This document shows, in pieces, positions 8,642 to 15,659 of a stretch of 64,000 nt of DNA. The position numbers and the translations under genes were made by a program. The stretch is from Capsulimonas corticalis (GTDB taxonomy: Bacteria; Armatimonadota; Armatimonadia; Armatimonadales; Capsulimonadaceae), in contig NZ_AP025739.1 in assembly GCF_003574315.2 (NCBI RefSeq), positions 434,001-498,000 on the forward strand. Reading direction: 5' to 3'. The notes under the pieces are model-generated. The model worked only from the letters and a program-made list of their open reading frames with translations. It had not been told where the DNA came from and ran no database searches. Position 1 is the stretch's first letter; each line of letters opens with the position of its first letter.

Positions 8642-9820
8642 CTACTGGCCCATGCTGTAAATCGTTCGGATATCGACGGGGGCGAGGGCGGTGTCGTAGA
8701 GCTGGACTTCGTCGATGACGCCGGTGGCGAATTCGCTGAAGCCGCCGGCGGCTTTGGCGCGGCCGAAGACGGTGGGGCCGTCGGCGCGCTGTTGTGGGGG
8801 GACGTGCGAGACGCTTTCCTGCGCGCCGTTCACGAAGAGGGTGATGGTCTTGTTCGCGGCGCTGTAGACGCCGGCGAGGTGGAACCACCGGCCGATGGCG
8901 GCGGACGTGACGGACTCGGCGTGTTCGGGGTCCATGGAAAAGGCGAAATGGCGCGTGTCCTGGCGCATCTGGAGACAGAAGGCGCTTTGCTCGGGGCCGT
9001 CGAGGCTGACGAACGATTGGAAGCTGTTCAGATTGGCGAGTTTGACCCAGCAGGCGACGGTGAAGCTCTTGGTGTTATCGACAACGGCTCCGGGGATTTC
9101 GACGCCGCCGGGATGCAGGAAGGTGATGGACGACATCCCCATTTTGCGGTCGCCGGACCATGCCGCCCCCGCCTGGAGTTTGCCGCTGTGCCCGTGACCC
9201 GATTGATCGCTCACGACAAGGCTTGAGTCGTCATCGCAGGGCCAGTAGCCCACCAGATGACGATTGAGATCCGACGCCGCGCCTGCGGCGCCGTCCGGGC
9301 CGCCCGAATTTTTCTCGGATCCCGCCGGGGGTGTTCCCCCGCCCTTGATGGCGAGCGAATCGATGACTGCCCAGCCGCCGACGGGCGTGATCTGGATCAC
9401 ATGGTTGCCGGCCGGCAGTCCCGTGATGCTGAAGATTTTGAAATGGGCGTCGGTCGTGGCCGCGCTCAGGTCGATCGTCGCCTGATCCTTGTCGTCGATC
9501 GAGACGGTGACCTTGCCCACGCGATGCGAGCGCCGGTCCGCGACCACCGTCATCGCGCACATGCCATAGACGTCCACGCCCGAGCCCTGGAACGTGTACA
9601 TGGCGTACGTCCCCGGCCCGCCCGCGTGCGCGGCGCCGTCCGGCAGCGCGGCGTTCTCGTAAGGGTCCATGCCGTACCACATCCAGCCGGCGGCGTCGTT
9701 CTTGACCACGGTCTCCGGAGGGTCGGCGGAGGGGGGCTCCGCCGGAGCGCGAAGGGCGCCGAAGCCGGCGCATGTCAGCGCCAGGGCCGCCCAAAATACC
9801 CTGCTGCGTTTCGAAATCAT
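8642..9820 (-). CDS. Secreted LamG-domain protein, paralogue 1 of 4
   Basis: A 392-residue protein: signal peptide (residues 1-27), a conserved beta-sandwich at about 38-150 (NDAAGWMWYGMDPYENAAL; YTFQGSGVDVYGM; GGWAVIDSLAI) and a LamG/concanavalin-like domain at about 188-390 (LVGYWPCDDDSSLVVSDQSG; SFTVACWVKL; IDEVQLYDTAL). Both domains are of the carbohydrate-binding style and no catalytic residues are evident. It is the most divergent of the four tandem paralogues: CDDD replaces CDEG and its leader differs. Extracellular glycan binding is inferred. Confidence 0.8.
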   Translation of the reverse strand: MISKRSRVFWAALALTCAGFGALRAPAEPPSADPPETVVKNDAAGWMWYGMDPYENAALPDGAAHAGGPGTYAMYTFQGSGVDVYGMCAMTVVADRRSHRVGKVTVSIDDKDQATIDLSAATTDAHFKIFSITGLPAGNHVIQITPVGGWAVIDSLAIKGGGTPPAGSEKNSGGPDGAAGAASDLNRHLVGYWPCDDDSSLVVSDQSGHGHSGKLQAGAAWSGDRKMGMSSITFLHPGGVEIPGAVVDNTKSFTVACWVKLANLNSFQSFVSLDGPEQSAFCLQMRQDTRHFAFSMDPEHAESVTSAAIGRWFHLAGVYSAANKTITLFVNGAQESVSHVPPQQRADGPTVFGRAKAAGGFSEFATGVIDEVQLYDTALAPVDIRTIYSMGQ

Positions 9821-9862
9821 TACTCTCTCCCAGGCCGAAGCCCATGTTTACGCGGCAATATT

Positions 9863-9892
9863 AAGGCGGCTCGCTTCAGCGCGAACCGCCTT
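9863..9892 (-). other. Hairpin in the leader of LamG paralogue 1
   Basis: A 12-bp arm pair (AAGGCGGCTCGC / GCGAACCGCCTT, one mismatch) around a 6-nt loop lies just downstream of the -10 box. On the minus strand it is followed by TTAATATT, so it could be an attenuator, or a terminator for read-through from paralogue 2. The other three LamG leaders lack it. Confidence 0.6.
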
Positions 9893-9921
9893 ATTTTACC
9901 ATTGAACCGCGAAAATCACAA
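9893..9921 (-). promoter_or_regulatory. Promoter of LamG paralogue 1
   Basis: On the minus strand TTGTGA and TAAAAT are 17 nt apart, with AATGG directly before the -10. The same arrangement precedes all four LamG genes. Confidence 0.7.
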
Positions 9922-9970
9922 ATGGAGAGCGCCGGCGCGCGTCCAGTCGGGGGTGAATAATGAGGGGTGT

Positions 9971-11158
9971 TTAGCCGCCAGCGCTATAGATGGCGCTGAT
10001 GTCGGGAGGAAGCAGGGCGGCGTCGTACATGCGGACTTCGTCGATGCTGCCGGCGACGAAATCAGTGTAGTTGCCCAGGAATTTGGCGCGGCCGATGACG
10101 GTGGTCCCGTTGGCGCGGGTCGGCGCAGGGATCTTGGTCGTGCCTTCCAGGTTCCCGTTCACGAAGATCGCCAGCGTCTTCGTGGGAGCGTCGTAGACAC
10201 CCGCGATATGATACCACTGGCCCACAACCAGAGGGGTTGTGGCGTCGGCGTGATACGGGTGCATGGTGAACCCAAAGCGGTGCGTGTCGTCGCGGGTTTG
10301 CAGGAAGAAGCCGCTCTGGTCCGCGCCGTCCATGCTGACGAAGGTTTGAAACCCGCCGTTCAGGCTGGTGAGGCTATTCAGCTTGACCCAGGCCATCACC
10401 GTGAAGCTCTTAGAGGTGTCGATGACCGGCTCGGGGATCTCGACCCCGCCCGGCTGCGGGAACGAAACCGCGCCCTTCCCCATCTTGCCTTCCTTCGACC
10501 AGGCGGCGCCGGCCTGGAACGTCCCGTTGTGTCCGTGGCCGGACTTGTCCGCGAGGGTCTCGCCCGCGCCTTCGTCGCACGGCCAGTAGCCCACCAGATG
10601 TCCTTTTCCCACCAGGTTCGCCGCCGCCGATTCGGCGGCGCCTCCGCCGCCGTCGGAGCCCGCCGTGACGGCGAGGGAATCGATCACCGCCCAGCCGCCG
10701 ACCGGGCTGACTTGCAGCACATGGTTGCCGCCGGACAGTCCCTTGATGCTGAAGATTTTGTAATGGAAGTCGGTATCGGTGGAGGAGACATCGATGGTTC
10801 CCTGCACCTGATCGTCGATGGAGACTTTGACCTTGCCCGTCCGGTGCGTGCGCTTATCCGCCACAACGGTCATGGAGCGCATGCCGTAGACATCGACGCC
10901 CGAACCCTGGAACGTATACATGGCGTACGTTCCCGGCCCGCCCGCGTGCGCGGCGCCGTCCGGCAGCCCGGGATTCTCGTACGGGTCCATGCCGTACCAC
11001 ATCCACCCCGCCGCATCGTTCTTGACGATCGTCTGGGCTTCCTCGGAGGCGGCCGCATCCCCGCTTGGGTCGGTCACGGCGTACGCGGCGGTCGCGCCGG
11101 CGAGGCTCAGCAGCGCCGTCACGGCCGCGCACGTCGCCTTCACCCACTGGCTGATCAT
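9971..11158 (-). CDS. Secreted LamG-domain protein, paralogue 2 of 4
   Basis: A 395-residue protein with signal peptide, the N-terminal beta-sandwich shared by the array (NDAAGWMWYGMDPYENPGL) and a C-terminal LamG domain (VGYWPCDEGAGETLADKSG; SFTVMAWVKLN; IDEVRMYDAAL). The linker is Gly/Ser/Ala-rich. CAGGAGAG precedes ATGATC. It has its own promoter. Extracellular glycan or cell-surface binding is inferred from the LamG fold. Confidence 0.8.
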   Translation of the reverse strand: MISQWVKATCAAVTALLSLAGATAAYAVTDPSGDAAASEEAQTIVKNDAAGWMWYGMDPYENPGLPDGAAHAGGPGTYAMYTFQGSGVDVYGMRSMTVVADKRTHRTGKVKVSIDDQVQGTIDVSSTDTDFHYKIFSIKGLSGGNHVLQVSPVGGWAVIDSLAVTAGSDGGGGAAESAAANLVGKGHLVGYWPCDEGAGETLADKSGHGHNGTFQAGAAWSKEGKMGKGAVSFPQPGGVEIPEPVIDTSKSFTVMAWVKLNSLTSLNGGFQTFVSMDGADQSGFFLQTRDDTHRFGFTMHPYHADATTPLVVGQWYHIAGVYDAPTKTLAIFVNGNLEGTTKIPAPTRANGTTVIGRAKFLGNYTDFVAGSIDEVRMYDAALLPPDISAIYSAGG

Positions 11159-11165
11159 GGTTCTC

Positions 11166-11196
11166 TCCTGAATAACAATGATGTCTTTTCGTACAA
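11166..11196 (-). promoter_or_regulatory. Conserved 5' leader block of LamG paralogue 2
   Basis: About 30 nt just before the ribosome site match the leaders of paralogues 3 (12509-12541) and 4 (13893-13926). The minus-strand pattern is TGTAYGAAAAGA, then a variable ATT-rich stretch, then TTCAGGAG. Conservation outside coding sequence suggests a shared regulator or RNA element, or recent duplication. Confidence 0.5.
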
Positions 11197-11231
11197 ATTA
11201 TACGAGAGCCGCCAAAGCGCGTTCACATCAA

Positions 11232-11260
11232 ATATTACCATTTAATCACCAATGGATCAA
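11232..11260 (-). promoter_or_regulatory. Promoter of LamG paralogue 2
   Basis: Minus-strand TTGATC and TAATAT are 17 nt apart, with AATGG before the -10. The leader is about 67 nt. Confidence 0.7.
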
Positions 11261-11271
11261 GCGGTAACCTG

Positions 11272-11310
11272 AAAAAGCAGGCAATCGGCCAAAGCGCGCC
11301 CGATTGCCTG
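11272..11310 (-). terminator. Terminator after LamG paralogue 3
   Basis: On the minus strand CAGGCAATCGG pairs with CCGATTGCCTG over 11 bp and is followed by CTTTTTC. It separates paralogue 3 from the promoter of paralogue 2, so each is its own transcription unit. Confidence 0.85.
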
Positions 11311-11320
11311 TGCGTACGCG

Positions 11321-12499
11321 TCACTTGTTGGCGCTATAAAGCGAGTCGATCTCGACAGGCGTCAGGGCGACATCGTAGATCCGGATGTCGTCGATGGCGC
11401 CGTAGACAAAGTCCGTGAAGTTGCCCCCGTACTTCGCGCGTCCGAAGGCGGTATTGCCGGTGGCCCGCGCGGCGGCCGGAGCGCGCTCCGTGGCTTCCAG
11501 CTGGCCGTTCACATAGACCGACAGCGTCTGCCGGGTCGCGCTGTAGACGCCCGCCAGGTGATACCACTGTCCGGGCTGCGGCGAGACCGGCGCGAACGCG
11601 TGGACGGGGTCCAGGGCGAACGTAAATCGATTCCCGTCGGCGTGGACCTGGAGGAAGAAGCCGCTCTTGTCGTCGCCGTCGATGCTGACAAATGTCTCGT
11701 AGCCGCTCAGCTTGTCCAGCTTGACCCAGGCGGCGACGGTGTAGCTCTTGGTCGTATCGATGACCGGCCCGGAGATCTCGACGCCGCCGGGATTGGGGAA
11801 CGAGAGCGCGCTTCGTCCGACCTTGGCGTCGGTCGTCCACGCCGCGCCGGCCTGGAAGTACCCGGTCTGCCCGCGTCCCGATTTGTCGGCCACGGTCGTC
11901 CCGGAGCCTTCATCGCAGGGCCAATAGCCCACCAGGTGCGACTTCCCCACTTCCGCCGCCGCCGAGGCGTCGTGCGAGCTGGTTTCCCCCGGCGCGCTGC
12001 TGATCACCAGCGAATCCACTACCGCCCATCCGCCGACCGGATTGACCTGTAAGACATGGTTCCCGGCGGCCAGACCGGTGATGCTAAAGATCTTGGCGTG
12101 GTAGTCGATGTTGGTGTCGCCCAGATCGATCGTGCCCTGCTCTTTGTCGTCGATAGAGATCGTGACCTTGCCCGTCCGGTGCGTGCGCTTATCCGCAACC
12201 ACCGTCATCGCCCGCATGCCATAGACATCGACGCCCGAGCCCTGGAACGTGTACATGGCGTACGTCCCCGGCCCGCCCGCGTGCGCGGCGCCGTCCGGCA
12301 GCGCAGCGTTCTCATAGGGGATCATGCCGTACCACATCCAGCCCGCCGCATCGTTCTTGACGACAGTTCCCGTCGCCGCCGACCCGGCGCCGCCATCCAC
12401 GTTCGGATCGGTCACCGCCTGGGCGGCTCCCAGCGTCGTCCCCGCCAGCGCGCACACGGCGGCCACGCGTATCGCCGTCCAAAAACTCGGCTTGATCAT
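11321..12499 (-). CDS. Secreted LamG-domain protein, paralogue 3 of 4
   Basis: A 392-residue protein from ATGATC at 12499, the start matching its paralogues with CAGGAGAC upstream; an ATG 24 nt earlier has no such site. Signal peptide, N-terminal sandwich (NDAAGWMWYGMIPYENAAL) and LamG domain (VGYWPCDEGSGTTVADKSG; SYTVAAWVKLD; IDDIRIYDVAL). DNA identity to paralogue 4 is high over the N-terminal half, pointing to recent duplication or gene conversion. Confidence 0.8.
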   Translation of the reverse strand: MIKPSFWTAIRVAAVCALAGTTLGAAQAVTDPNVDGGAGSAATGTVVKNDAAGWMWYGMIPYENAALPDGAAHAGGPGTYAMYTFQGSGVDVYGMRAMTVVADKRTHRTGKVTISIDDKEQGTIDLGDTNIDYHAKIFSITGLAAGNHVLQVNPVGGWAVVDSLVISSAPGETSSHDASAAAEVGKSHLVGYWPCDEGSGTTVADKSGRGQTGYFQAGAAWTTDAKVGRSALSFPNPGGVEISGPVIDTTKSYTVAAWVKLDKLSGYETFVSIDGDDKSGFFLQVHADGNRFTFALDPVHAFAPVSPQPGQWYHLAGVYSATRQTLSVYVNGQLEATERAPAAARATGNTAFGRAKYGGNFTDFVYGAIDDIRIYDVALTPVEIDSLYSANK

Positions 12500-12575
12500 G
12501 GCTTGTCTCCTGAATGGCAACAATATCTTTTCATACAGATAAACACACGAGGAATGAATGCGTATTCAACACCTC

Positions 12576-12604
12576 ATTTTACCATTAATTCGCCTAGCAG
12601 ACAA
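12576..12604 (-). promoter_or_regulatory. Promoter of LamG paralogue 3
   Basis: Minus-strand TTGTCT and TAAAAT are 17 nt apart. The -35 and its surroundings (GCTTGTCTGCTAGG) are identical to those of paralogue 4. Confidence 0.75.
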
Positions 12605-12713
12605 GCGGGGAATGAATAATTGTCAGTACATTGCATTAACGATTTATAGAAAATCTCGATCGCCTTGGAAACCCGGCAAGAAACTCACGGGACGTTCATC
12701 GGCGCCCCTGGGA

Positions 12714-13883
12714 TTAACGCCCGGCGAGATAAAGATCCATGACGTCGTCGGCCGAGAGGTTCGTATCGTAAAGCCGCACTTCGTCGATGCTCCCGGTCAC
12801 GAAATCCGTATAATTCCCCCGATACTTCGCCCGCCCGATCACGGTATGCCCATAGGCGCGGTAGGCGGCGGGCACGGGAGACGTGGTCTGGAATTCGCCG
12901 TTCACATAGAGCGTGGAGGCGCGCGCCTTGGAGTCGTAAACTCCGACAAGGTAATACCAGACTCCGGTTTGCGCGGCCGCAATCGAGTACGTCCGCCCTG
13001 GATCCAGGGACAGGGAAAAGCGGTTGCTGTCCGTTGTGTACTGCAAGAAAAACCCGCTCTTTTCTCCGCCATCCACACTGACGAACGTTTGATATTTCGT
13101 GAGATCGGTGAGCTTCACCCAGGCGGCGACGGTATAGCTTGCCGAGGTGTCTACAATCGGCTCGTCGATCTCAACGCCGCCCGGTTTGGGGAAGGAGAGC
13201 GCGCTCGCTCCCCCTTTGGCGTCGGAGGTCCACGCCGCGCCCGCCATCAGATAACCGTTATGCCCATGGCCGGAGAGATCCTTCACGGCCGCGCCCGCGC
13301 CCTCGTCGCAGGGCCAGTACCCCACGAGGCGCTTCTTCAGCGCTTCGCCGCCGATCGACATCCCTTTCGCCCCGCCTGCCGCCGAGTCGCCTGTGATTTC
13401 CAGCGAGTCCACCACGGCCCAGCCGCCGACCGGCGTGATCTGAATCACATGGTTGCCCGCCGCCAGCCCCTTAACGCTGAAGATCTTGGCGTGATAATCG
13501 ATGTTGGTGTCGCCGACATCGATGGTCGCCTGCTCCTGATCGTCAATCGAAATCTTGACCTTGCCCACCCGGTGCGTCCGTTTGTCCGCCACCACCGTCA
13601 TCGCCCGCATGCCATAGACATCGACGCCCGAGCCCTGGAACGTGTACATGGCGTATGTCCCCGGACCGCCCGCGTGCGCGGCGCCGTCCGGCAGCGCGGC
13701 GTTCTCATAGGGGATCATGCCGTACCACATCCAGCCCGCCGCATCATTCTTGACAACCGTCCCAGGCGCAGCGGCGCCATCCGCGTTAGGGTCGTCAATC
13801 GCATGGGCCGCGCTCAAAGTCGCCATCAGCAGCGCCGCGACGACAGTCATGCGCATCGCCACCCAAAACCTCGGCTCGATCAT
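12714..13883 (-). CDS. Secreted LamG-domain protein, paralogue 4 of 4
   Basis: A 389-residue protein from ATGATC at 13883 with CAGGAGTG upstream. Signal peptide, sandwich domain (NDAAGWMWYGMIPYENAAL; GGWAVVDSLEI) and LamG domain (VGYWPCDEGAGAAVKDLSG; SYTVAAWVKLTDL; IDEVRLYDTNL). It is first in the array by direction of transcription. Its own promoter lies upstream. No clear terminator is visible before paralogue 3. Confidence 0.8.
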   Translation of the reverse strand: MIEPRFWVAMRMTVVAALLMATLSAAHAIDDPNADGAAAPGTVVKNDAAGWMWYGMIPYENAALPDGAAHAGGPGTYAMYTFQGSGVDVYGMRAMTVVADKRTHRVGKVKISIDDQEQATIDVGDTNIDYHAKIFSVKGLAAGNHVIQITPVGGWAVVDSLEITGDSAAGGAKGMSIGGEALKKRLVGYWPCDEGAGAAVKDLSGHGHNGYLMAGAAWTSDAKGGASALSFPKPGGVEIDEPIVDTSASYTVAAWVKLTDLTKYQTFVSVDGGEKSGFFLQYTTDSNRFSLSLDPGRTYSIAAAQTGVWYYLVGVYDSKARASTLYVNGEFQTTSPVPAAYRAYGHTVIGRAKYRGNYTDFVTGSIDEVRLYDTNLSADDVMDLYLAGR

Positions 13884-13961
13884 GGCGTCACTCCTGAACA
13901 ACAATAATATCTTTTCATACAGATAACAAGATTAATGGTCCTGCGCCTGCATATCCTCCAC

Positions 13962-13990
13962 ATTCTACCATTGATTTACCTAGCAGACAA
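13962..13990 (-). promoter_or_regulatory. Promoter of LamG paralogue 4
   Basis: Minus-strand TTGTCT and TAGAAT are 17 nt apart, with AATGG before the -10. The predicted leader is about 70 nt and carries the conserved block at 13893-13926. Confidence 0.75.
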
Positions 13991-14160
13991 GCGGGTTTGT
14001 TGCAGGTGTCAATAAATATACTACTTCAAGCAATATTTTCAATTTCCTGGCAAAATGACGTGGCAGGGTTGTGGGGGAGATCCAGGTGGAGTTACACGAA
14101 AGAGATTTCTTGCAGCCGGAGGACTTCCGGCTACCGGGGCTGATGGCGTGGATGTAAGAC

Positions 14161-14240
14161 GTATGCGTGGCGCGTCGTTAGGCAGGCGAATGAATTCGCG
14201 CCTACAAGTACGGTCACCCGCCTTCGCGGGTTCAGAAAGG
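14161..14240 (+). repeat. REP-like element, left copy
   Basis: It contains the palindrome GCGAATGAATTCGC, a conserved TACGGTCACCCGC block and a foot hairpin ACCCGC-CTTC-GCGGGT. It matches the copy at 15466 in inverted orientation. The preceding 50 nt hold a small separate hairpin (GCCGGA-GGAC-TTCCGGC at about 14115). Confidence 0.75.
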
Positions 14241-14247
14241 TAACGCG

Positions 14248-14496
14248 ATGTCGGACACAATTCCATTCCACATTAACGTCGATTTACATGAGAAGGTTAA
14301 GGCAGAAGCCTCCCGCCAAAACGTCAGCGTCGATCGGTTGATCATTAACGCCGTTGAGTTGTATTTGGAGACGGAAAAAGAGCGTGTGTGGCGCGTGGGA
14401 TTTGAGGCGATGGGGCGCGATCCGGATACTAACAACGTGGATTATTTGTTGTCGGCCGGGCGGGAAGTTGTGTTTCACGATATCAGAAGCGAGTAG
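14248..14496 (+). CDS. Ribbon-helix-helix protein (antitoxin-like)
   Basis: An 82-residue protein with a short N-terminal RHH pattern: PFHINVDLHEKVKAEASRQN, then VSVDRLIINAVELYLETEK. Such proteins bind DNA as dimers and often are antitoxins or self-regulators. GAAAGGTAACGCG precedes the ATG, directly after the left REP. No toxin of a known family sits beside it; the convergent gene at 14509 is the only candidate partner. Confidence 0.65.
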   Translation: MSDTIPFHINVDLHEKVKAEASRQNVSVDRLIINAVELYLETEKERVWRVGFEAMGRDPDTNNVDYLLSAGREVVFHDIRSE

Positions 14497-14508
14497 TGGT
14501 GGAAACCG

Positions 14509-14970
14509 TTACTCATAATCCTTCATCCATTTCTGATATTCAGGCTTGAAACAATCAGCCCAGATACGCCGCATCATTGGCGTTACGTTAAAAACGTGGT
14601 CAGGATCGGTATCTGTTTCTTCTACATCAACTCTGCACCAGTATCGAATTGTGTGGAGATGAATTAAAAAATTCTGACGCAATAGACGCTCGATCCGCAC
14701 TTCGAATGCTTCTCTATCTTTGATTTTCAAATCGGGTTCACACAGGTAATCGTCAAACGAAGAGACGATCAATTCCATCATACCGTGCTTATGGTTGATA
14801 TCAAAATCGCCATTTTCGTAGAGATCAAAGAATTCGGGCAGGCGATCTGCGTCAGCACAAACAATTTCCCAGTCTTGAGACGCAGCACGATCTGGCGGCA
14901 GATTCAGCATAATCTTCAAACTCAAGGCGGTCTCCGCATTTACCCAATGCGGCGGCTCTGTCTCATTCAT
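14509..14970 (-). CDS. Hypothetical protein inside the REP cassette
   Basis: A 153-residue acidic, soluble protein with no signal peptide or recognised motif. It lies 7 nt after the RAYT gene on the same strand, so the two are likely co-transcribed. Its GC content is lower than that of its neighbours. It converges with the RHH gene. It may be a passenger or immunity-like gene; the function is unknown. Confidence 0.55.
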   Translation of the reverse strand: MNETEPPHWVNAETALSLKIMLNLPPDRAASQDWEIVCADADRLPEFFDLYENGDFDINHKHGMMELIVSSFDDYLCEPDLKIKDREAFEVRIERLLRQNFLIHLHTIRYWCRVDVEETDTDPDHVFNVTPMMRRIWADCFKPEYQKWMKDYE

Positions 14971-14977
14971 GCTAAAC

Positions 14978-15385
14978 CTATACTAACTCTAAATCGGGAT
15001 CAAGCGTTCGCTCACGATGATGCGCTTCTTGATTCTGGATATACGCCCGAATATACCCGATATCTTGCCGCCGCAGCGTGAACGCTCCATAAGCGCCCTG
15101 CCACTTGAAAATATTGCCATTTTGCGAAGCGATATTCAATGCATAAGAACTGACGGCCTTCATTTGCTTTACCATCCACGCGACAGTCACCGTTGCTGGA
15201 ATCCGCACCAGAACATGCACATGATCCGCCACCCCACCCACCTCAAGAACCTCGCCTCCCTGCTTCTCGCATTCATCTTTCAGAAGTCGATAAACATTCG
15301 GCCGAATATCGGCCGTGATAAACGGCAGACGATCCCATGTCGCCCAAACCAAATGAACAAATAGTTCCGTATGTGTTGCTCTCAT
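14978..15385 (-). CDS. REP-associated tyrosine transposase (RAYT)
   Basis: A 135-residue HUH Y1 transposase. THTELFVHLVWATWDRLPF starts the fold, HVHVLVRIP is the HUH motif and the Tyr in RAYIQNQEAHH is the catalytic candidate. The start ATG 15385 is chosen by alignment with the gene at 6184; the frame is open 14 codons further. It lies between inverted REP-like repeats, as expected for RAYTs, which nick and transpose REP hairpins as single strands. Confidence 0.88.
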   Translation of the reverse strand: MRATHTELFVHLVWATWDRLPFITADIRPNVYRLLKDECEKQGGEVLEVGGVADHVHVLVRIPATVTVAWMVKQMKAVSSYALNIASQNGNIFKWQGAYGAFTLRRQDIGYIRAYIQNQEAHHRERTLDPDLELV

Positions 15386-15465
15386 AGTCTTGATACTCTT
15401 AGACCAATGCACAATCCGGAAACCCAAATATTAAGTTTTTCGAATTGAAGATACCCCTTCGATTT

Positions 15466-15542
15466 CCTCTGAACCCGCGCAGGCGGGTGACCGTACTTGT
15501 AGGCGCGAATGAATTCGCCGGCCTAACGACGTGCGTTGCATA
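15466..15542 (-). repeat. REP-like element, right copy
   Basis: Inverted copy of 14161-14240: foot hairpin ACCCGC-GCAG-GCGGGT, then GACCGTACTTGTAGGCGCG, the GCGAAT...ATTCGC palindrome and GCCTAACGACG. Only a few positions differ between the copies. Confidence 0.75.
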
Positions 15543-15592
15543 CACCTCACTATGATTTGCGTTCCCGTGTCATTCGCAAACAGAGAACGCAA

Positions 15593-15626
15593 ACAAACAA
15601 AACCCGCCGGTCTCACGACCGGCGGG
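15593..15626 (-). terminator. Terminator of the nrdR-nrdJ operon
   Basis: Minus-strand CCCGCCGGTC-GTGA-GACCGGCGGG forms a perfect 10-bp stem followed by TTTTGTTTG, 34 nt after the nrdJ stop. Confidence 0.88.
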
Positions 15627-15659
15627 CCTCACCTCAAATCCCTACACTACTTCTTAACC

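Larger units (their letters stand above)
14161..15542. mobile_element. RAYT/REP cassette bounded by inverted REP-like repeats
   Basis: About 1.4 kb between inverted, nearly identical repeats of about 75 bp (14161-14240 and 15466-15542). It carries a RAYT transposase, a ribbon-helix-helix protein and an unknown protein. The unit looks like an autonomous REP-transposing element with passengers. Boundaries are set by loss of repeat identity; no target-site duplication was identified. Confidence 0.6.

Noticed and set aside
9257-11245. Long plus-strand frame (662 codons) opposite LamG paralogues 1 and 2
   Set aside because: It runs antisense across two genes with signal peptides, domains and promoters; its protein is Arg/Gly/His-rich, as expected from a GC-rich shadow frame.
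14161-15542. CRISPR-like array from repeated palindromes
   Set aside because: Only two copies in inverted orientation with genes between; the REP/RAYT reading explains them.
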